A stretch of DNA of 51,701 nucleotides, taken from an uncultured Phycisphaerales bacterium (GTDB taxonomy: Bacteria; Planctomycetota; Phycisphaerae; Phycisphaerales; SM1A02). The notes beneath the pieces are model-generated. The model was not told the origin of the DNA, searched no databases, and saw only the letters and a program-made list of their open reading frames with translations. The position numbers and the translations under genes are program-made. Shown in pieces: positions 25,201-33,494 of the stretch. The stretch lies in the NCBI GenBank assembly GCA_905480395.1, contig CAJQQE010000026.1:1-51701 (forward strand). The letters run 5' to 3'. Position 1 is the first letter of the stretch; each line of letters opens with the position of its first letter.

Positions 25201-27605
25201 AGGGTCTCGATGGTGATTGATTCCTCGGGCCGATACACAATGCCGCCGGGAAGACCGAGACCGAGATGCCGCCGAGCGGTATCGACCCTTCCACGTACCG
25301 TTGATGCGGTAGCCCGCCCGCCGAATTCGATCACTGATGCGACCGCGGTGATCCTCCAGGCGCCGGGAGTCTTCGGTGACTGAACCAAGTGCCGGGCCCG
25401 TCCCTCCGGACCAAGCGTTCCTCGGAGGAGCCTTCGAATTGTCTGACGATTTCCGGTCGATTCGAAAGTGAGATCGGGTTGCGTTGGAAATGTTGCTCGA
25501 ATCGGATCGAAACGAACGGCGATCGTGGTGGCAAGACCCGCGGCTGGACCGCCGTGAAGGTATCGACCCTCGACGTCGATCTCGATCGCGGCACCGGGCT
25601 TGTCAGAAATCGTGACGAACTCTGAATTGACTTTCAATCGGACCGGAAGGAACGGCATGACCGGACATTCCATTTGGCGAATGATGCGGTCATCACCAGG
25701 AAGGTGGGCAGTTACCAGCCAAGTTCCGGTCATCGCGGAAGCATCGGTCGTCACATCGCACTGGAAGAAGCCCTGCTGATCATCGGTGAAGACTTCTTGC
25801 GTCGCGATGAGCTTTCCATCCGGTCGGGTCCACCGAATCTCGAGCGGTGTCGAGTAGATCGGTTTGCCGTTTGAGTGCCGTACCACGCCGGTCAGATGAA
25901 TGACCTCGCCTGGCCGGTGGACGCCTCGATCCGCATACATCGCGAGGTCGATTGGGCCAGCCCATGGCGAACCACGCAAGGCGGCATCATCGCTTCTGCT
26001 GGCACGATCGAGTCGAGCGTAGGCCAAATCATCGCCCAAGGTCGCCGCGACCAGGTCGCAAACTTGACCGTCGAAGGGAATCTGGACGATGCCTCGGTCA
26101 TCGGTCAGAAACTGAGCGATCTCGCTCTGGTCAGGGGCCCAGGCGGTGACCGATGCTCCGGGAACCGGCTGGCCAGAATCGATCGAAGTCACCCATACCA
26201 GCACACTGTTGGTATCAATCTGGGTCTCAAGCGCCAGGTTGCTGACCAGGAGGGTGCGACTGTCTGACAACCAGCGATTCTCGGGATTGGAGATCCTGAG
26301 GTGGTACAGACCGGGCTTTCGTTCCATGACCGATTCAAGATCGAGTCGAGACCGCCATTGCTCACGCTTCGAATCGCCGTCCATTTCGAGCTCTCGATCG
26401 ACGATGCGTTCCGAGAGACGCATCAGATTCTTCGTCGAAAGAACATCGGCAAGGAACATCGGAAGATTTTGATCGAGAAGTCGATCAACCGTGAGTTTCA
26501 TTTTTTTGAGCTGATCATGGCGAATCGCGACTTCGAATCGACCTCCAGGGATGATCTGCGATCCTTGGTCACCAAAAGAGAGGGTGGGATTTGGAGGATC
26601 GAAGAAGGCGGAACGGACAATTGGCTCACGCAATGTCGAACCATCAATGGCGAGCAGTGGCGTTTGCACCGTGATCGAATAGGCCTGCTCCCCGAGGAAC
26701 CGGCCATTGATGTACATGGTCTGCTTATAGAGACGGACGTTGAGCGGACCGACGGACGGCTTCACGATGACGGAGGGAATCGTTTGACCGAGTGCGAGGG
26801 CTCGATCGAAGCGGATTTCGAGCGAAGGGCGACCGTCGTACGATCGCCTTGATGTTGCCTGCATTGCCGAGAGATGACCGGCGATCTTGAACGTCTCTCG
26901 AGTCGCTCTTCCGAGTGGAAGGAGGCCGCCGTCACCGACGAGATCCTTCCCGATGAGAACATCGATGACGTCGTCCGGGGCACACGGAACCGTCATCTGG
27001 TGGGTGGAGCCGATGGGCTCGGAAGTCATTTTGTAGGCGGTGAGACGGCCACCCACCGAGACCGACATGGCGGCCTCGAGCGCGCGTCGATCGACGGGGT
27101 AGTTGAACTCAACTGTCATCGTGGCCGTCTTGACCGCTTTTGACTCCTCGGAGTTCTTAACCTCTTCAAGTCGAACGAAATCGACCTCGAGCGGTTGATA
27201 GTGAAGTTCGGGGAGCGTGGATTCGTCGATCTGGTGATACCGGAACATCGGGTGTGAAGGCGTCAAGGCCACGCGATAAAGCCGTCCGGGGAGGGGCGGA
27301 TCGTGTGGTTCAAAGGCGACTTGCCCCCGCGAAAGGATTTGCCAGTCACCGGAGATCGGAGGCTCGATCCGGAATGGCGATCGCTCAAGCGGTCGGCCGA
27401 CCTGATCTTCCGTGTAGAGGTCTCGATCCAATCCGAGCAGGAGCCGTCCCGTTTCTGCAAAGAGATCTGCGGATGACGAATAGACGATTCGCACCATCGC
27501 AGGGCCATTTGGCCGATCCGTGGTGGCGAAAAACCAGACGCTGAGATTGATGGCGGTGAGCGCGATCGCGCCGATCCAAAAGCGAACCTGCCGTGCGTCA
27601 TGCAT
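22254..27605 (-). CDS. Bacterial alpha-2-macroglobulin (YfhM-like protease trap)
   Basis: This 1783-residue envelope protein is built of many macroglobulin beta domains. Diagnostic regions are the MG segment DLAMYADRGVHRPGEVIHLTG, the thioester site YPYGCGEQ (C1336 to Q1339) followed by the alpha-helical barrel (QRADGMIPYWSGGQGN), and a C-terminal receptor-like domain ending VADIEARTPNRAVEIMLP. The thioester lets the protein trap attacking proteases covalently. The motif is CGEQ, the form usual in animal alpha-2-macroglobulin and C3, rather than the CLEQ of E. coli. Residues 9-28 form one membrane helix without a lipobox cysteine, so it is probably anchored by a transmembrane segment and not as a lipoprotein. 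It is translationally coupled to pbpC. Confidence 0.93.
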   Translation of the reverse strand: MHDARQVRFWIGAIALTAINLSVWFFATTDRPNGPAMVRIVYSSSADLFAETGRLLLGLDRDLYTEDQVGRPLERSPFRIEPPISGDWQILSRGQVAFEPHDPPLPGRLYRVALTPSHPMFRYHQIDESTLPELHYQPLEVDFVRLEEVKNSEESKAVKTATMTVEFNYPVDRRALEAAMSVSVGGRLTAYKMTSEPIGSTHQMTVPCAPDDVIDVLIGKDLVGDGGLLPLGRATRETFKIAGHLSAMQATSRRSYDGRPSLEIRFDRALALGQTIPSVIVKPSVGPLNVRLYKQTMYINGRFLGEQAYSITVQTPLLAIDGSTLREPIVRSAFFDPPNPTLSFGDQGSQIIPGGRFEVAIRHDQLKKMKLTVDRLLDQNLPMFLADVLSTKNLMRLSERIVDRELEMDGDSKREQWRSRLDLESVMERKPGLYHLRISNPENRWLSDSRTLLVSNLALETQIDTNSVLVWVTSIDSGQPVPGASVTAWAPDQSEIAQFLTDDRGIVQIPFDGQVCDLVAATLGDDLAYARLDRASRSDDAALRGSPWAGPIDLAMYADRGVHRPGEVIHLTGVVRHSNGKPIYSTPLEIRWTRPDGKLIATQEVFTDDQQGFFQCDVTTDASAMTGTWLVTAHLPGDDRIIRQMECPVMPFLPVRLKVNSEFVTISDKPGAAIEIDVEGRYLHGGPAAGLATTIAVRFDPIRATFPTQPDLTFESTGNRQTIRRLLRGTLGPEGRARHLVQSPKTPGAWRITAVASVIEFGGRATASTVRGRVDTARRHLGLGLPGGIVYRPEESITIETLALLDGEADPSVAPTVTIESIEYRWQRVNGRNWTSTMETHPVAMMIPPPTALEYGGTSLELPPLPQGAYRVLASIQTSTGRKIVATREFNVSSWMSRDRRPSDRPDRLRLVPGGGPARPGDLVDVMIGADFAGLAMVTVETDRIHQAQIIELGIGGGMVTVRIPDEVRDTCFVAATLIRPNDASSKQRLPLLSRGAARIPIDREPYRLHPDIVASDSARPGELVHFALSVPTPESMSSAAMVHLWAVEEGALLVTNHHAPDLVRHFLSDRARVVRALDTRRDVLPEHDRSETMDRIGGDAAAAHREPVPVRIPDIQVIWRTAMPLPADGRLDLDLEMPELDGAMRIMAVVVDDDRYGATEHVIGVTPALQLTAALPRAAAPGDAMRIPVSLRNNTTRPMTARIRVDSGEGLKATLDVERVSLAVAEAVMVELSITATGIGSIPIQIRAEAIDPVLDSLMTGGPATELARHVAVRPPHGRSQEVIRLVALPGKRVVLNRDHDLEILAGRIDIVVGGRPVTNLGDAVDGLIEYPYGCGEQIGSKIEGILAALMVDPAISGEQPEVLRAMAADGFRRLWKTQRADGMIPYWSGGQGNAWLTVRSAAIAQNAQRHQIPLPPNFLKGLIAATARVVRKPSSHGFQPLAVRVLTEAGQTDAAMLQVLNKDAESFSVGDRAQIAFTLAVLGREDDADRIFDTFVVPDLFPPTTNGYFNSDVMQASLALSVLMTHRPHHPMVIPMLEFVLAGLQDNQWRTTYEAAAAVKAIAAWAKENPADSTLTGELMIAGERIVINGTDPIRRHIKLPIGTSLAALDEFVMATGENPIHVSIVTSGVPRDRIGDDHESNGLTVTRRWLDAEGNILESNEKITAGDVITVEVEYASTTRRNIPNIAIVEVLPGGMEFELPVLVTSASGSQSLGAVDRSEFRDDRLIVFDTATPKSQLIRYAMRAIVPGTWSVPGAAASSMYVADIEARTPNRAVEIMLP

Positions 27606-27740
27606 GGGGTGACTCCAGTGATGCGGGATTTTCGTGGAGCACGGCGTTCCATCTGGAGCGCCGCGTCCATAGGTTCCATCGGTGTGATCGTAGTGAACAG
27701 ATCAATTGATCACTGTGGACGTGGATTATTCCCAGCGTCT

Positions 27741-27790
27741 CAACTGGCGGCTGATGGCGGTTCGTGGCGGTAGGTGGCGGTAGTTGGCGG
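27741..27790. repeat. Five tandem decamers NNNNTGGCGG
   Basis: Five consecutive 10-bp units each end in TGGCGG (caac, ctga, ttcg, tagg and tagt as the variable part). They lie in the 381-bp gap between the start of the alpha-2-macroglobulin gene (27605) and the end of the convergently placed dehydrogenase gene (27987). Ten-base spacing puts each TGGCGG on the same face of the helix. The gap also has a 12-bp palindrome gatcaattgatc (27700-27711) and no credible gene. Confidence 0.85.
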
Positions 27791-27986
27791 CCATGGATCT
27801 TTGTCGTCGCGACTGTGGGCGGCATCGATCGGTTTGAACGGGCTAGCGAATGACCCAAGACCAGAAACCGGCGGGCACCTCGGCCCACCGGCATGTCATC
27901 TGCTGGATTTATTCCTTAGGAATCGCGGATTCGGGCACATGGGCTCTGCGGAATCCAGCGCATTCAGATCCTTGATGGCGTCCGGT

Positions 27987-28877
27987 TCAACTTCCCGATG
28001 GATGCCAGATGGTCTTCATTTCGGTGAACGGTTCGATGGTCCACGGGCTGTGGCGAGACTCGTCATCGAAGTAGTCGCCGTCGCCGACGGTCTCGAGCCG
28101 GACCCGCTTCATGTTGTCGGCGGCACCAAGTTCGAGGAGCCGGCGCTCTTTTGCGGTTTCCGCGGCGCCGCCGATGGCGTCGATGTCTCGGTGGTCGGCG
28201 AACTCTGGAATCATCTCGTGGCGATAGCCGGTGAGAATGTTGACGACCCCACCAGGGACGTCGCTAGTGGCGCAGATTTCCGCGAAGACCATGGCGGGAA
28301 GCGGGTTCAGCTCACTCGCCAGTGCGATCGCGACGTTGCCGCCCGCGAGCACCGGCGCGAGATGCGAGACTAAGCCGAGAAAAGTCGGCTGGTTTGGCGC
28401 GATCACGCCGCAGACGCCGGTCGGTTCGGGCATCGTGAAGTTGTGGTACGGACCGTTCACCGGATTTCGAGATCCGAGGACCTGAGCGAACTTGTCACAC
28501 CAACCAGCGAAAGTCACCATTCGGTCAATGGCGACGGCGACTTCTTTGCGGGCGACCGCGGCGGTTGGAGCCTGATCCGAATCAGGGTCGGGAACCGCCC
28601 GGATCGCATCGACAAGTTCGGCGGTCCGTCCTTCGGTCATCTCCGCGATTCGGTAGAGGATCTGGCTCCGGTTGTACGCGTCGCGGGCCCACCAGCCAGG
28701 AAGCGCCTGACGCGCAACTTCCACGGTGTTCCGAAGATCCTTCCGGCTGCCTTGGCAACAGTGGGCGACCACGCGATCGTCGCCGCCCCAGAGGATCATG
28801 GTGCGTCCGCTCTCGGTGCGCGGGAAAGCGCCGCCGATGAAGAGCTTCCAGGTTTTGAGGATGGGTTCTCGGGCCAT
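27987..28877 (-). CDS. Truncated aldehyde dehydrogenase-like protein without catalytic cysteine (ALDH16-type second half)
   Basis: This 296-residue protein matches only the N-terminal coenzyme-binding half of aldehyde dehydrogenases: WKLFIGGAFPRTESGR, AYNRSQILYRIAEM, GVCGVIAPNQPTFLGL and VPGGVVNILTG are recognisable. It stops before the region that would hold the ExGGKSP glutamate and the catalytic Cys, so it should not be catalytic alone. It lies 17 bp after the full-length dehydrogenase, so the pair is one operon. ALDH16 enzymes carry a second, degenerate ALDH domain on one chain, and two-gene versions occur beside deoC in other bacteria. I infer a non-catalytic partner subunit rather than a broken gene, because the frame is clean and the ends are tidy. 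Confidence 0.82.
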   Translation of the reverse strand: MAREPILKTWKLFIGGAFPRTESGRTMILWGGDDRVVAHCCQGSRKDLRNTVEVARQALPGWWARDAYNRSQILYRIAEMTEGRTAELVDAIRAVPDPDSDQAPTAAVARKEVAVAIDRMVTFAGWCDKFAQVLGSRNPVNGPYHNFTMPEPTGVCGVIAPNQPTFLGLVSHLAPVLAGGNVAIALASELNPLPAMVFAEICATSDVPGGVVNILTGYRHEMIPEFADHRDIDAIGGAAETAKERRLLELGAADNMKRVRLETVGDGDYFDDESRHSPWTIEPFTEMKTIWHPSGS

Positions 28878-28894
28878 GATCGCATCCGCCTCGT

Positions 28895-30349
28895 TCAGAG
28901 TGACAGGTATCCACGCAGGCCATGAAGCCCGCCTTCACGGCCGAAGCCGCTTTCCTTGACGCCGCCGAACGGGCTCGTCGCATCGAATCGGTTGTAGGTA
29001 TTCAACCAGACGACGCCCGCTTGAAGTCTGCTGGCGACCTCAAATATTTTGCTGCCTTTGTCGGTCCACACCCCGGCGGCGAGTCCGAATCGAGTGTCGT
29101 TGGCACGACTGATTGCTTCTTCAGGCGTACGGAAACTCATCACCGCGAGCACCGGTCCGAAGATCTCTTCACGGGCGATGACATGGTTGGGTTGGACGTC
29201 AGAGAGGAAGCAGGGCTGGCACCAGAATCCTTTGTCTGGAAGCGGCGTGGTGCTCGGCTGATGCATGGTGGCGCCTTCAGCGGTTCCTTCGGTGAGATAT
29301 CGCTGGATCGTCGCCAGTTGTGGGCCGGAGTTGATCGCGCCGACGTCGGTGTTCTTGTCGAGGGGATCGCCGACTCGGAGTGTTCCCAATCGACGTTCGA
29401 GCTTTGCGATGACCTCAGGGAGGACAGATTCTTGGACGAAGAGCCGGCTCCCGGCGCAACAAACATGGCCTTGGTTGAACCAGATGCCCTGCACAATGCC
29501 CTCAATCGCCTGATCGATGGAGGCGTCGGCAAAGATGATGTTCGGGCTCTTGCCGCCAAGTTCGAGGGTGAGTCGCTTGCCAGAGCCTGCGGTGGCGGCC
29601 GCAATTCGTTTCCCAACCTCGGTTGAACCCGTGAAGGCGATCTTGTTGACGTCAGGGTGCTCGACCAGATGGCGGCCGGTTTCGCCAGCGCCGGTGACGA
29701 TATTGACCACGCCCGCGGGGAGTTCGCATTCCTCGCAGATCTCTGCGAAGCGGAGGGCGGTGAGTGGTGTGGTCTCGGCGGGCTTGAGAACCACGGTGTT
29801 GCCGCAGGCCAATGCCGGGGCGATCTTCCAAGCGAGCATCAAGAGTGGGAAGTTCCACGGGATGACCTGGGCGCAGACGCCGAGCGGCCGTGGTTCGGTC
29901 GCACCAGGGAAGGCATACTTGAGTTTGTCGCACCATCCGGCGTGGTGGAAGAAATGCTGGGCGACGAGCGGGATATCAACGTCCCGACTCTCGCGGATGG
30001 GCTTTCCACCGTCCATCGTCTCGAGCACGGCCAGCTCGCGAGCCCGTTCCTGGATCCGCCGGGCGATTCGATAGAGGTACTTTGCCCGCTCTTGGGGTTT
30101 GGTCCGAGACCACCCTCGGAAGGCGGCGCGGGCAGAGGCGACGGCGGCATCGACATCGGCGGCATTCGCCTCCACGCATCGGGAGAGCACGGCTTCAGTG
30201 GCTGGATTGATCGTGTCAAAGGTCTTGCGGCTGCGACCAGCGACGAAACGGCCCCCGATGAAGAGGCGATATTGGTCGGCGATGCCAGGATCGACTCGCT
30301 CGGGGGCGGGCGCGTATTCCCATTCGGTGTTGGTTGTCGGCGGGTTCAT
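28895..30349 (-). CDS. NAD(P)-dependent aldehyde dehydrogenase
   Basis: This full-length enzyme has 484 residues from ATG 30349, which follows GGAGG by 6 bp; an upstream in-frame start at 30385 is less likely. Motifs are the NAD-binding FTGSTEVGKRI, the catalytic glutamate in LELGGKSPN, and the nucleophile in NQGHVCCAGSR (C297, with His replacing the usual Gln or Glu two residues before it). EEIFGPVLAVMSF is also present. It oxidises an aldehyde to the acid. With deoC some 2 kb away, acetaldehyde is a reasonable substrate, but this is inference. Its downstream neighbour is the truncated ALDH homologue, likely its subunit. Confidence 0.94.
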   Translation of the reverse strand: MNPPTTNTEWEYAPAPERVDPGIADQYRLFIGGRFVAGRSRKTFDTINPATEAVLSRCVEANAADVDAAVASARAAFRGWSRTKPQERAKYLYRIARRIQERARELAVLETMDGGKPIRESRDVDIPLVAQHFFHHAGWCDKLKYAFPGATEPRPLGVCAQVIPWNFPLLMLAWKIAPALACGNTVVLKPAETTPLTALRFAEICEECELPAGVVNIVTGAGETGRHLVEHPDVNKIAFTGSTEVGKRIAAATAGSGKRLTLELGGKSPNIIFADASIDQAIEGIVQGIWFNQGHVCCAGSRLFVQESVLPEVIAKLERRLGTLRVGDPLDKNTDVGAINSGPQLATIQRYLTEGTAEGATMHQPSTTPLPDKGFWCQPCFLSDVQPNHVIAREEIFGPVLAVMSFRTPEEAISRANDTRFGLAAGVWTDKGSKIFEVASRLQAGVVWLNTYNRFDATSPFGGVKESGFGREGGLHGLRGYLSL

Positions 30350-30532
30350 CGAGACCTCCGGACGTCGGATCAGGACCACGGACATAACGATGGTACCGAT
30401 CCAACGCCGTCCGCACCAAACAGCAGCGCCGCGGTACCGTGATCACTTCCAGAGCGATCGCTCGGAGTCGACGATCGGGCTTGAGGGCGTTGCGAAGCGC
30501 CGCGTCTCAGAATTCCCACCTAGGAAGTTTTC

Positions 30533-31243
30533 ATGAAGATTCTCTCAGTTGATATCGGTGGCAGTCATATCAAATCCCTGCTTTCGGGTGAGTCTCCCGA
30601 GGACAAGCGGCGGGTGGCGAGCGGTCACGACTTCACGCCGGATGACATGGTCGCGGCCATCTCCGAAATGCGATCACCCAAAGAATTTGACGTGATGGCC
30701 ATTGGCCTTCCAGCGCCAATCCGGGATGGACGACTCCTGGTGCCTCCGAAGAACCTCGGACCCGGATGGGAGGCATTCGATTTCCGAGCGGGATTCCCGG
30801 GTAAGCCGATCAGGCTCCTCAATGACGCTGCCATGCAGGCCGTGGGGAGTTATTCGGGGGGGAAGATGCTCTTTCTCGGTCTCGGAACGGGCCTCGGAAG
30901 TTGCATGATCTGCAACCATCAGGTGATGCCGATGGAGATTGCGCACATGCCGTTTAAGAATGGCGACTCTTTTGAGGATCGAGTCGGGGAAGCCTATCGA
31001 GAGAAGGAAGGCACCAAGTCTTGGCGGGCAGAGGTCTGGAAGATGGTGGGCATCTTTCATCAGGGTCTACTTCCAGAGACCATCTGCATCGGAGGCGGAA
31101 ATGCGAAGCGACTCACTAAGCACGAGGACGACATTCCTGATTTTGTGACCCTCGGCGAAAATACCAACGCGTTCCTCGGAGGATTCCGGGTCTGGCAAGA
31201 GCCTCGGTTCGAGGAGTCGGTCCCGATTCTCGGAAAGGGTTGA
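30533..31243 (+). CDS. ROK-family / polyphosphate-glucokinase-like sugar kinase
   Basis: This 236-residue protein starts at ATG 30533 after AGGAAG. The ATP or polyphosphate loop is ILSVDIGGSHIKSLL. The AIGLPAPIRDG and LLNDAAMQAVG segments and the second phosphate loop LGLGTGLGSCMI are those of the hexokinase-actin fold. The length and the short lid are closest to polyphosphate glucokinases, which phosphorylate glucose with polyphosphate or ATP. The zinc motif of classical ROK kinases is not seen. A 19-bp-stem terminator follows. It stands apart, divergent from the dehydrogenase pair, whose operon starts 184 bp upstream. Confidence 0.82.
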   Translation: MKILSVDIGGSHIKSLLSGESPEDKRRVASGHDFTPDDMVAAISEMRSPKEFDVMAIGLPAPIRDGRLLVPPKNLGPGWEAFDFRAGFPGKPIRLLNDAAMQAVGSYSGGKMLFLGLGTGLGSCMICNHQVMPMEIAHMPFKNGDSFEDRVGEAYREKEGTKSWRAEVWKMVGIFHQGLLPETICIGGGNAKRLTKHEDDIPDFVTLGENTNAFLGGFRVWQEPRFEESVPILGKG

Positions 31244-31272
31244 GCTCGAGTTCGAACGTTTTCAATTGAAAA

Positions 31273-31316
31273 AAACGACGGGACGCCCATCATCGATGGG
31301 CGTCCCGTCGTTTCTT
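31273..31316. terminator. Bidirectional terminator with a 19-bp perfect stem
   Basis: aaacgacgggacgcccatc (31273-31291) pairs perfectly with 31295-31313 across a 3-base loop. It has A-runs on the left and TTTCTTT on the right, so it can end transcription from both the kinase gene at 31243 and the protein kinase gene ending at 31381. Confidence 0.93.
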
Positions 31317-31380
31317 TCGTTCGTCTCAGTTCAAACCGCGGCCGTGATGGCCCGGTTTTCTTGGGTTTGAAAGGCCGCCT

Positions 31381-32229
31381 TCAGCCCGCTCGTTTTTGCT
31401 GAAATTCCTCGATGATGCGATCGAGTTTTCGAACCACCGTATGCATGTTCTTCCAGCGGGCGTACTGGTTGGGGTCAACGCTCACACTGATTAATTCGCT
31501 CAACTCTGTTGGGATCCCTCGAACGAGGGTGTGGGCCGGTGCAGGAACCGATGCCGACTGGGCCCCTCGGCCGCCGGCGGCGGCGGTGGGGACTTCCTTG
31601 CGAGTGAGCATCCAGTACATCGTGGCCCCGAAGTTGTAGACGTCGGTGCGCTCGGTGAGCGGTTCGAGTTCCGCCTGCTCGGGGGCGATATAGCCAGGCG
31701 TTCCTTGGATCCGCTCTTTGGGCTTGCCGATTGGATGAGCCTGTCCAAGATCGATCACCTTGACCTTGCCGGTTTCGGTCACCAGAACGTTGGTGGGCTT
31801 CATATCGGCGTGCACGAATCCCTTGTCGTTCATATGGGCCAGCGCGTCAGCGACTTCTCGGAAGATCTGCATCTTCGAGAGGACGTCGGAGTCGACCAGT
31901 TTGTCCATCGACTGACCGTCGACGAGTTCCATCAGCACGGCGACCTCGGTCCGGGTCCAGCCCTTGGGGCGGACCTTCTCCACACTCAGAATCCGCCGGA
32001 TCGCGGGATGTGTGAGTTTCTTGGAGACCTTGACTTCATTCTCGGCCTGAACCAGAAAGCGATCGTCTTTGTCGCTCTCTTCGAGGAGCACATGCTTCAG
32101 CGCAAAGATCTCGCTGCTATCTGGCTTGCAGACGCAGTAGATCTCGCTGGCGGCACCGCTCCCAATATGCTTGAGAACTCGATACCCCTGGATGTAATCA
32201 GGCTGTTTCACGGTCAATAGGGGGTTCAT
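31381..32229 (-). CDS. Stand-alone Ser/Thr protein kinase with variant catalytic motifs
   Basis: This 282-residue soluble kinase has no membrane or sensor domain. The glycine loop is degenerate (GSGAASEI, 23-30). The ATP lysine is K45 (FALKHV) and the catalytic loop is HADMKPTN with D142, in place of the usual HRD. The magnesium motif is DLG (D160) instead of DFG, and TPGYIAPEQ is the P+1/APE region. All catalytic residues are present, so activity is expected. Lack of the HRD arginine suggests that it does not need activation-loop phosphorylation. No substrate or phosphatase gene is adjacent. The 247 bp upstream (32230-32476) hold only a weak 8-bp hairpin with a long loop. Confidence 0.9.
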   Translation of the reverse strand: MNPLLTVKQPDYIQGYRVLKHIGSGAASEIYCVCKPDSSEIFALKHVLLEESDKDDRFLVQAENEVKVSKKLTHPAIRRILSVEKVRPKGWTRTEVAVLMELVDGQSMDKLVDSDVLSKMQIFREVADALAHMNDKGFVHADMKPTNVLVTETGKVKVIDLGQAHPIGKPKERIQGTPGYIAPEQAELEPLTERTDVYNFGATMYWMLTRKEVPTAAAGGRGAQSASVPAPAHTLVRGIPTELSELISVSVDPNQYARWKNMHTVVRKLDRIIEEFQQKRAG

Positions 32230-32476
32230 GGGACATGGCTCTTTCCTCCCACACGGCGAGGAACTCGGACATTTGGAACAGCATCGAATCGGTGCTGAAA
32301 ACAGAAGGCAGAGAACTCAGGGAGATATGGCTCTTTCGAGGTCCTGAGTTTGCTGGAGTCCCGAGGGAAGTGGAATAATACGGCAAAGAACGATGAAAAC
32401 CAACCCAATTCGCCCACCGAAAACCACATCGAGAGGACTATTTGGCGATTGATTCTCTCGCTGTCTTTGTCGGAAT

Positions 32477-33403
32477 TCAGCTGCGGGGGACATCACCAGT
32501 ACCCGAATACCTTCGATTCTCGATGCGAAGCAATTGTCTTCCAAGGTCATCGAGAAGGCTCGAAGCACCGAATCGGTACAGGCTCGGTCGGAGCCAATCG
32601 GCGCCCAGAGTCTCCCGAACCATGACCAGATGGTGCAATGCAGGCTTGGAAGCCCGAATTCCGCCGGCGGGCTTCATACCTATCCGGACTCCAGTACGGT
32701 CAAAGTGGTCCCGGATGGCCTCCAGCATCACCAGTACGACAGGCATGGTGGCAGCCGGCGAGATCTTTCCAGTCGAGGTCTTAATGAAAATTTCACCGTC
32801 TTGGATGCCAGAGTCAGCGTGTGGCGCGGAGCTGGCGGCCTCCATCGCCAGATCTGAAGCCAATCGGACTTGATCGAGGGTTCCGAGTTCGCCGGTCTCC
32901 AGGATGATCTTGAGGTGAGCAGGCCCACAAGCCCGCTTGATGGCCTCGATTTCCGACTGGACGACGTCGTACCGGCCGGACAGAAAGGCACCTCGATTGA
33001 TCACCATGTCGATCTCATCTGCCCCAGCCTCCACGGCCGCGGAGACCTCCGCCAGTCGAGTCTCGATGGGGGCCTGACCGCTTGGAAAGGCGGTGGCAAC
33101 GCTCGCAACCTTGATATTAGTGCCGGCAAGCCGGGTTTTCGCAGTTCTGACCATTGATGGATACACGCAGATGGCCGCCACGGGCGGGATCGGTGGCTCG
33201 AGCTGCGTTGAAAGGGGCCTTCGCCCTCGATCACAGAGGCTCCGGACCTTCTCTGGAGTGTCCGCACCTTCCAGAGTGGTCAAGTCGACCATCGAGATCG
33301 CCAACCGAAGTCCCTGGGCCTTGGTTGAGGCCTTGATTGAGCGAGTCGTGAACTCGGCCGCTCGACGATGGGCCATGACGGGATCGACGGTACGTACTCG
33401 CAT
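32477..33403 (-). CDS. deoC: Deoxyribose-phosphate aldolase
   Basis: This 308-residue class I aldolase splits 2-deoxyribose 5-phosphate into acetaldehyde and glyceraldehyde 3-phosphate. Family marks are VASVATAFPSG, the GADEIDMVINRG strand, LKIILETGEL, the Schiff-base lysine in FIKTSTGKISP and the second lysine in GMKPAGGIR. About 45 extra residues at the N-terminus and 25 at the C-terminus make it longer than the E. coli enzyme, as in the actinobacterial and planctomycete type. A second ATG at 33376 is an alternative start. It is 92 bp downstream of three small unknown genes on the same strand. The acetaldehyde it makes could feed the dehydrogenase pair at 28-30 kb. Confidence 0.95.
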   Translation of the reverse strand: MRVRTVDPVMAHRRAAEFTTRSIKASTKAQGLRLAISMVDLTTLEGADTPEKVRSLCDRGRRPLSTQLEPPIPPVAAICVYPSMVRTAKTRLAGTNIKVASVATAFPSGQAPIETRLAEVSAAVEAGADEIDMVINRGAFLSGRYDVVQSEIEAIKRACGPAHLKIILETGELGTLDQVRLASDLAMEAASSAPHADSGIQDGEIFIKTSTGKISPAATMPVVLVMLEAIRDHFDRTGVRIGMKPAGGIRASKPALHHLVMVRETLGADWLRPSLYRFGASSLLDDLGRQLLRIENRRYSGTGDVPRS

Positions 33404-33494
33404 GCCAGGGCTCCGTCAGATCAGGATGCGAAACGAGCGCGTCGCGGATGGCGACGCCCTCGTGATCGATGGCTTGATACGACGCCGTGGCTTC

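Noticed and set aside
32234-32335. Direct repeat atggctcttt near the stand-alone kinase start
   Set aside because: Only ten bases in two copies; could be chance.
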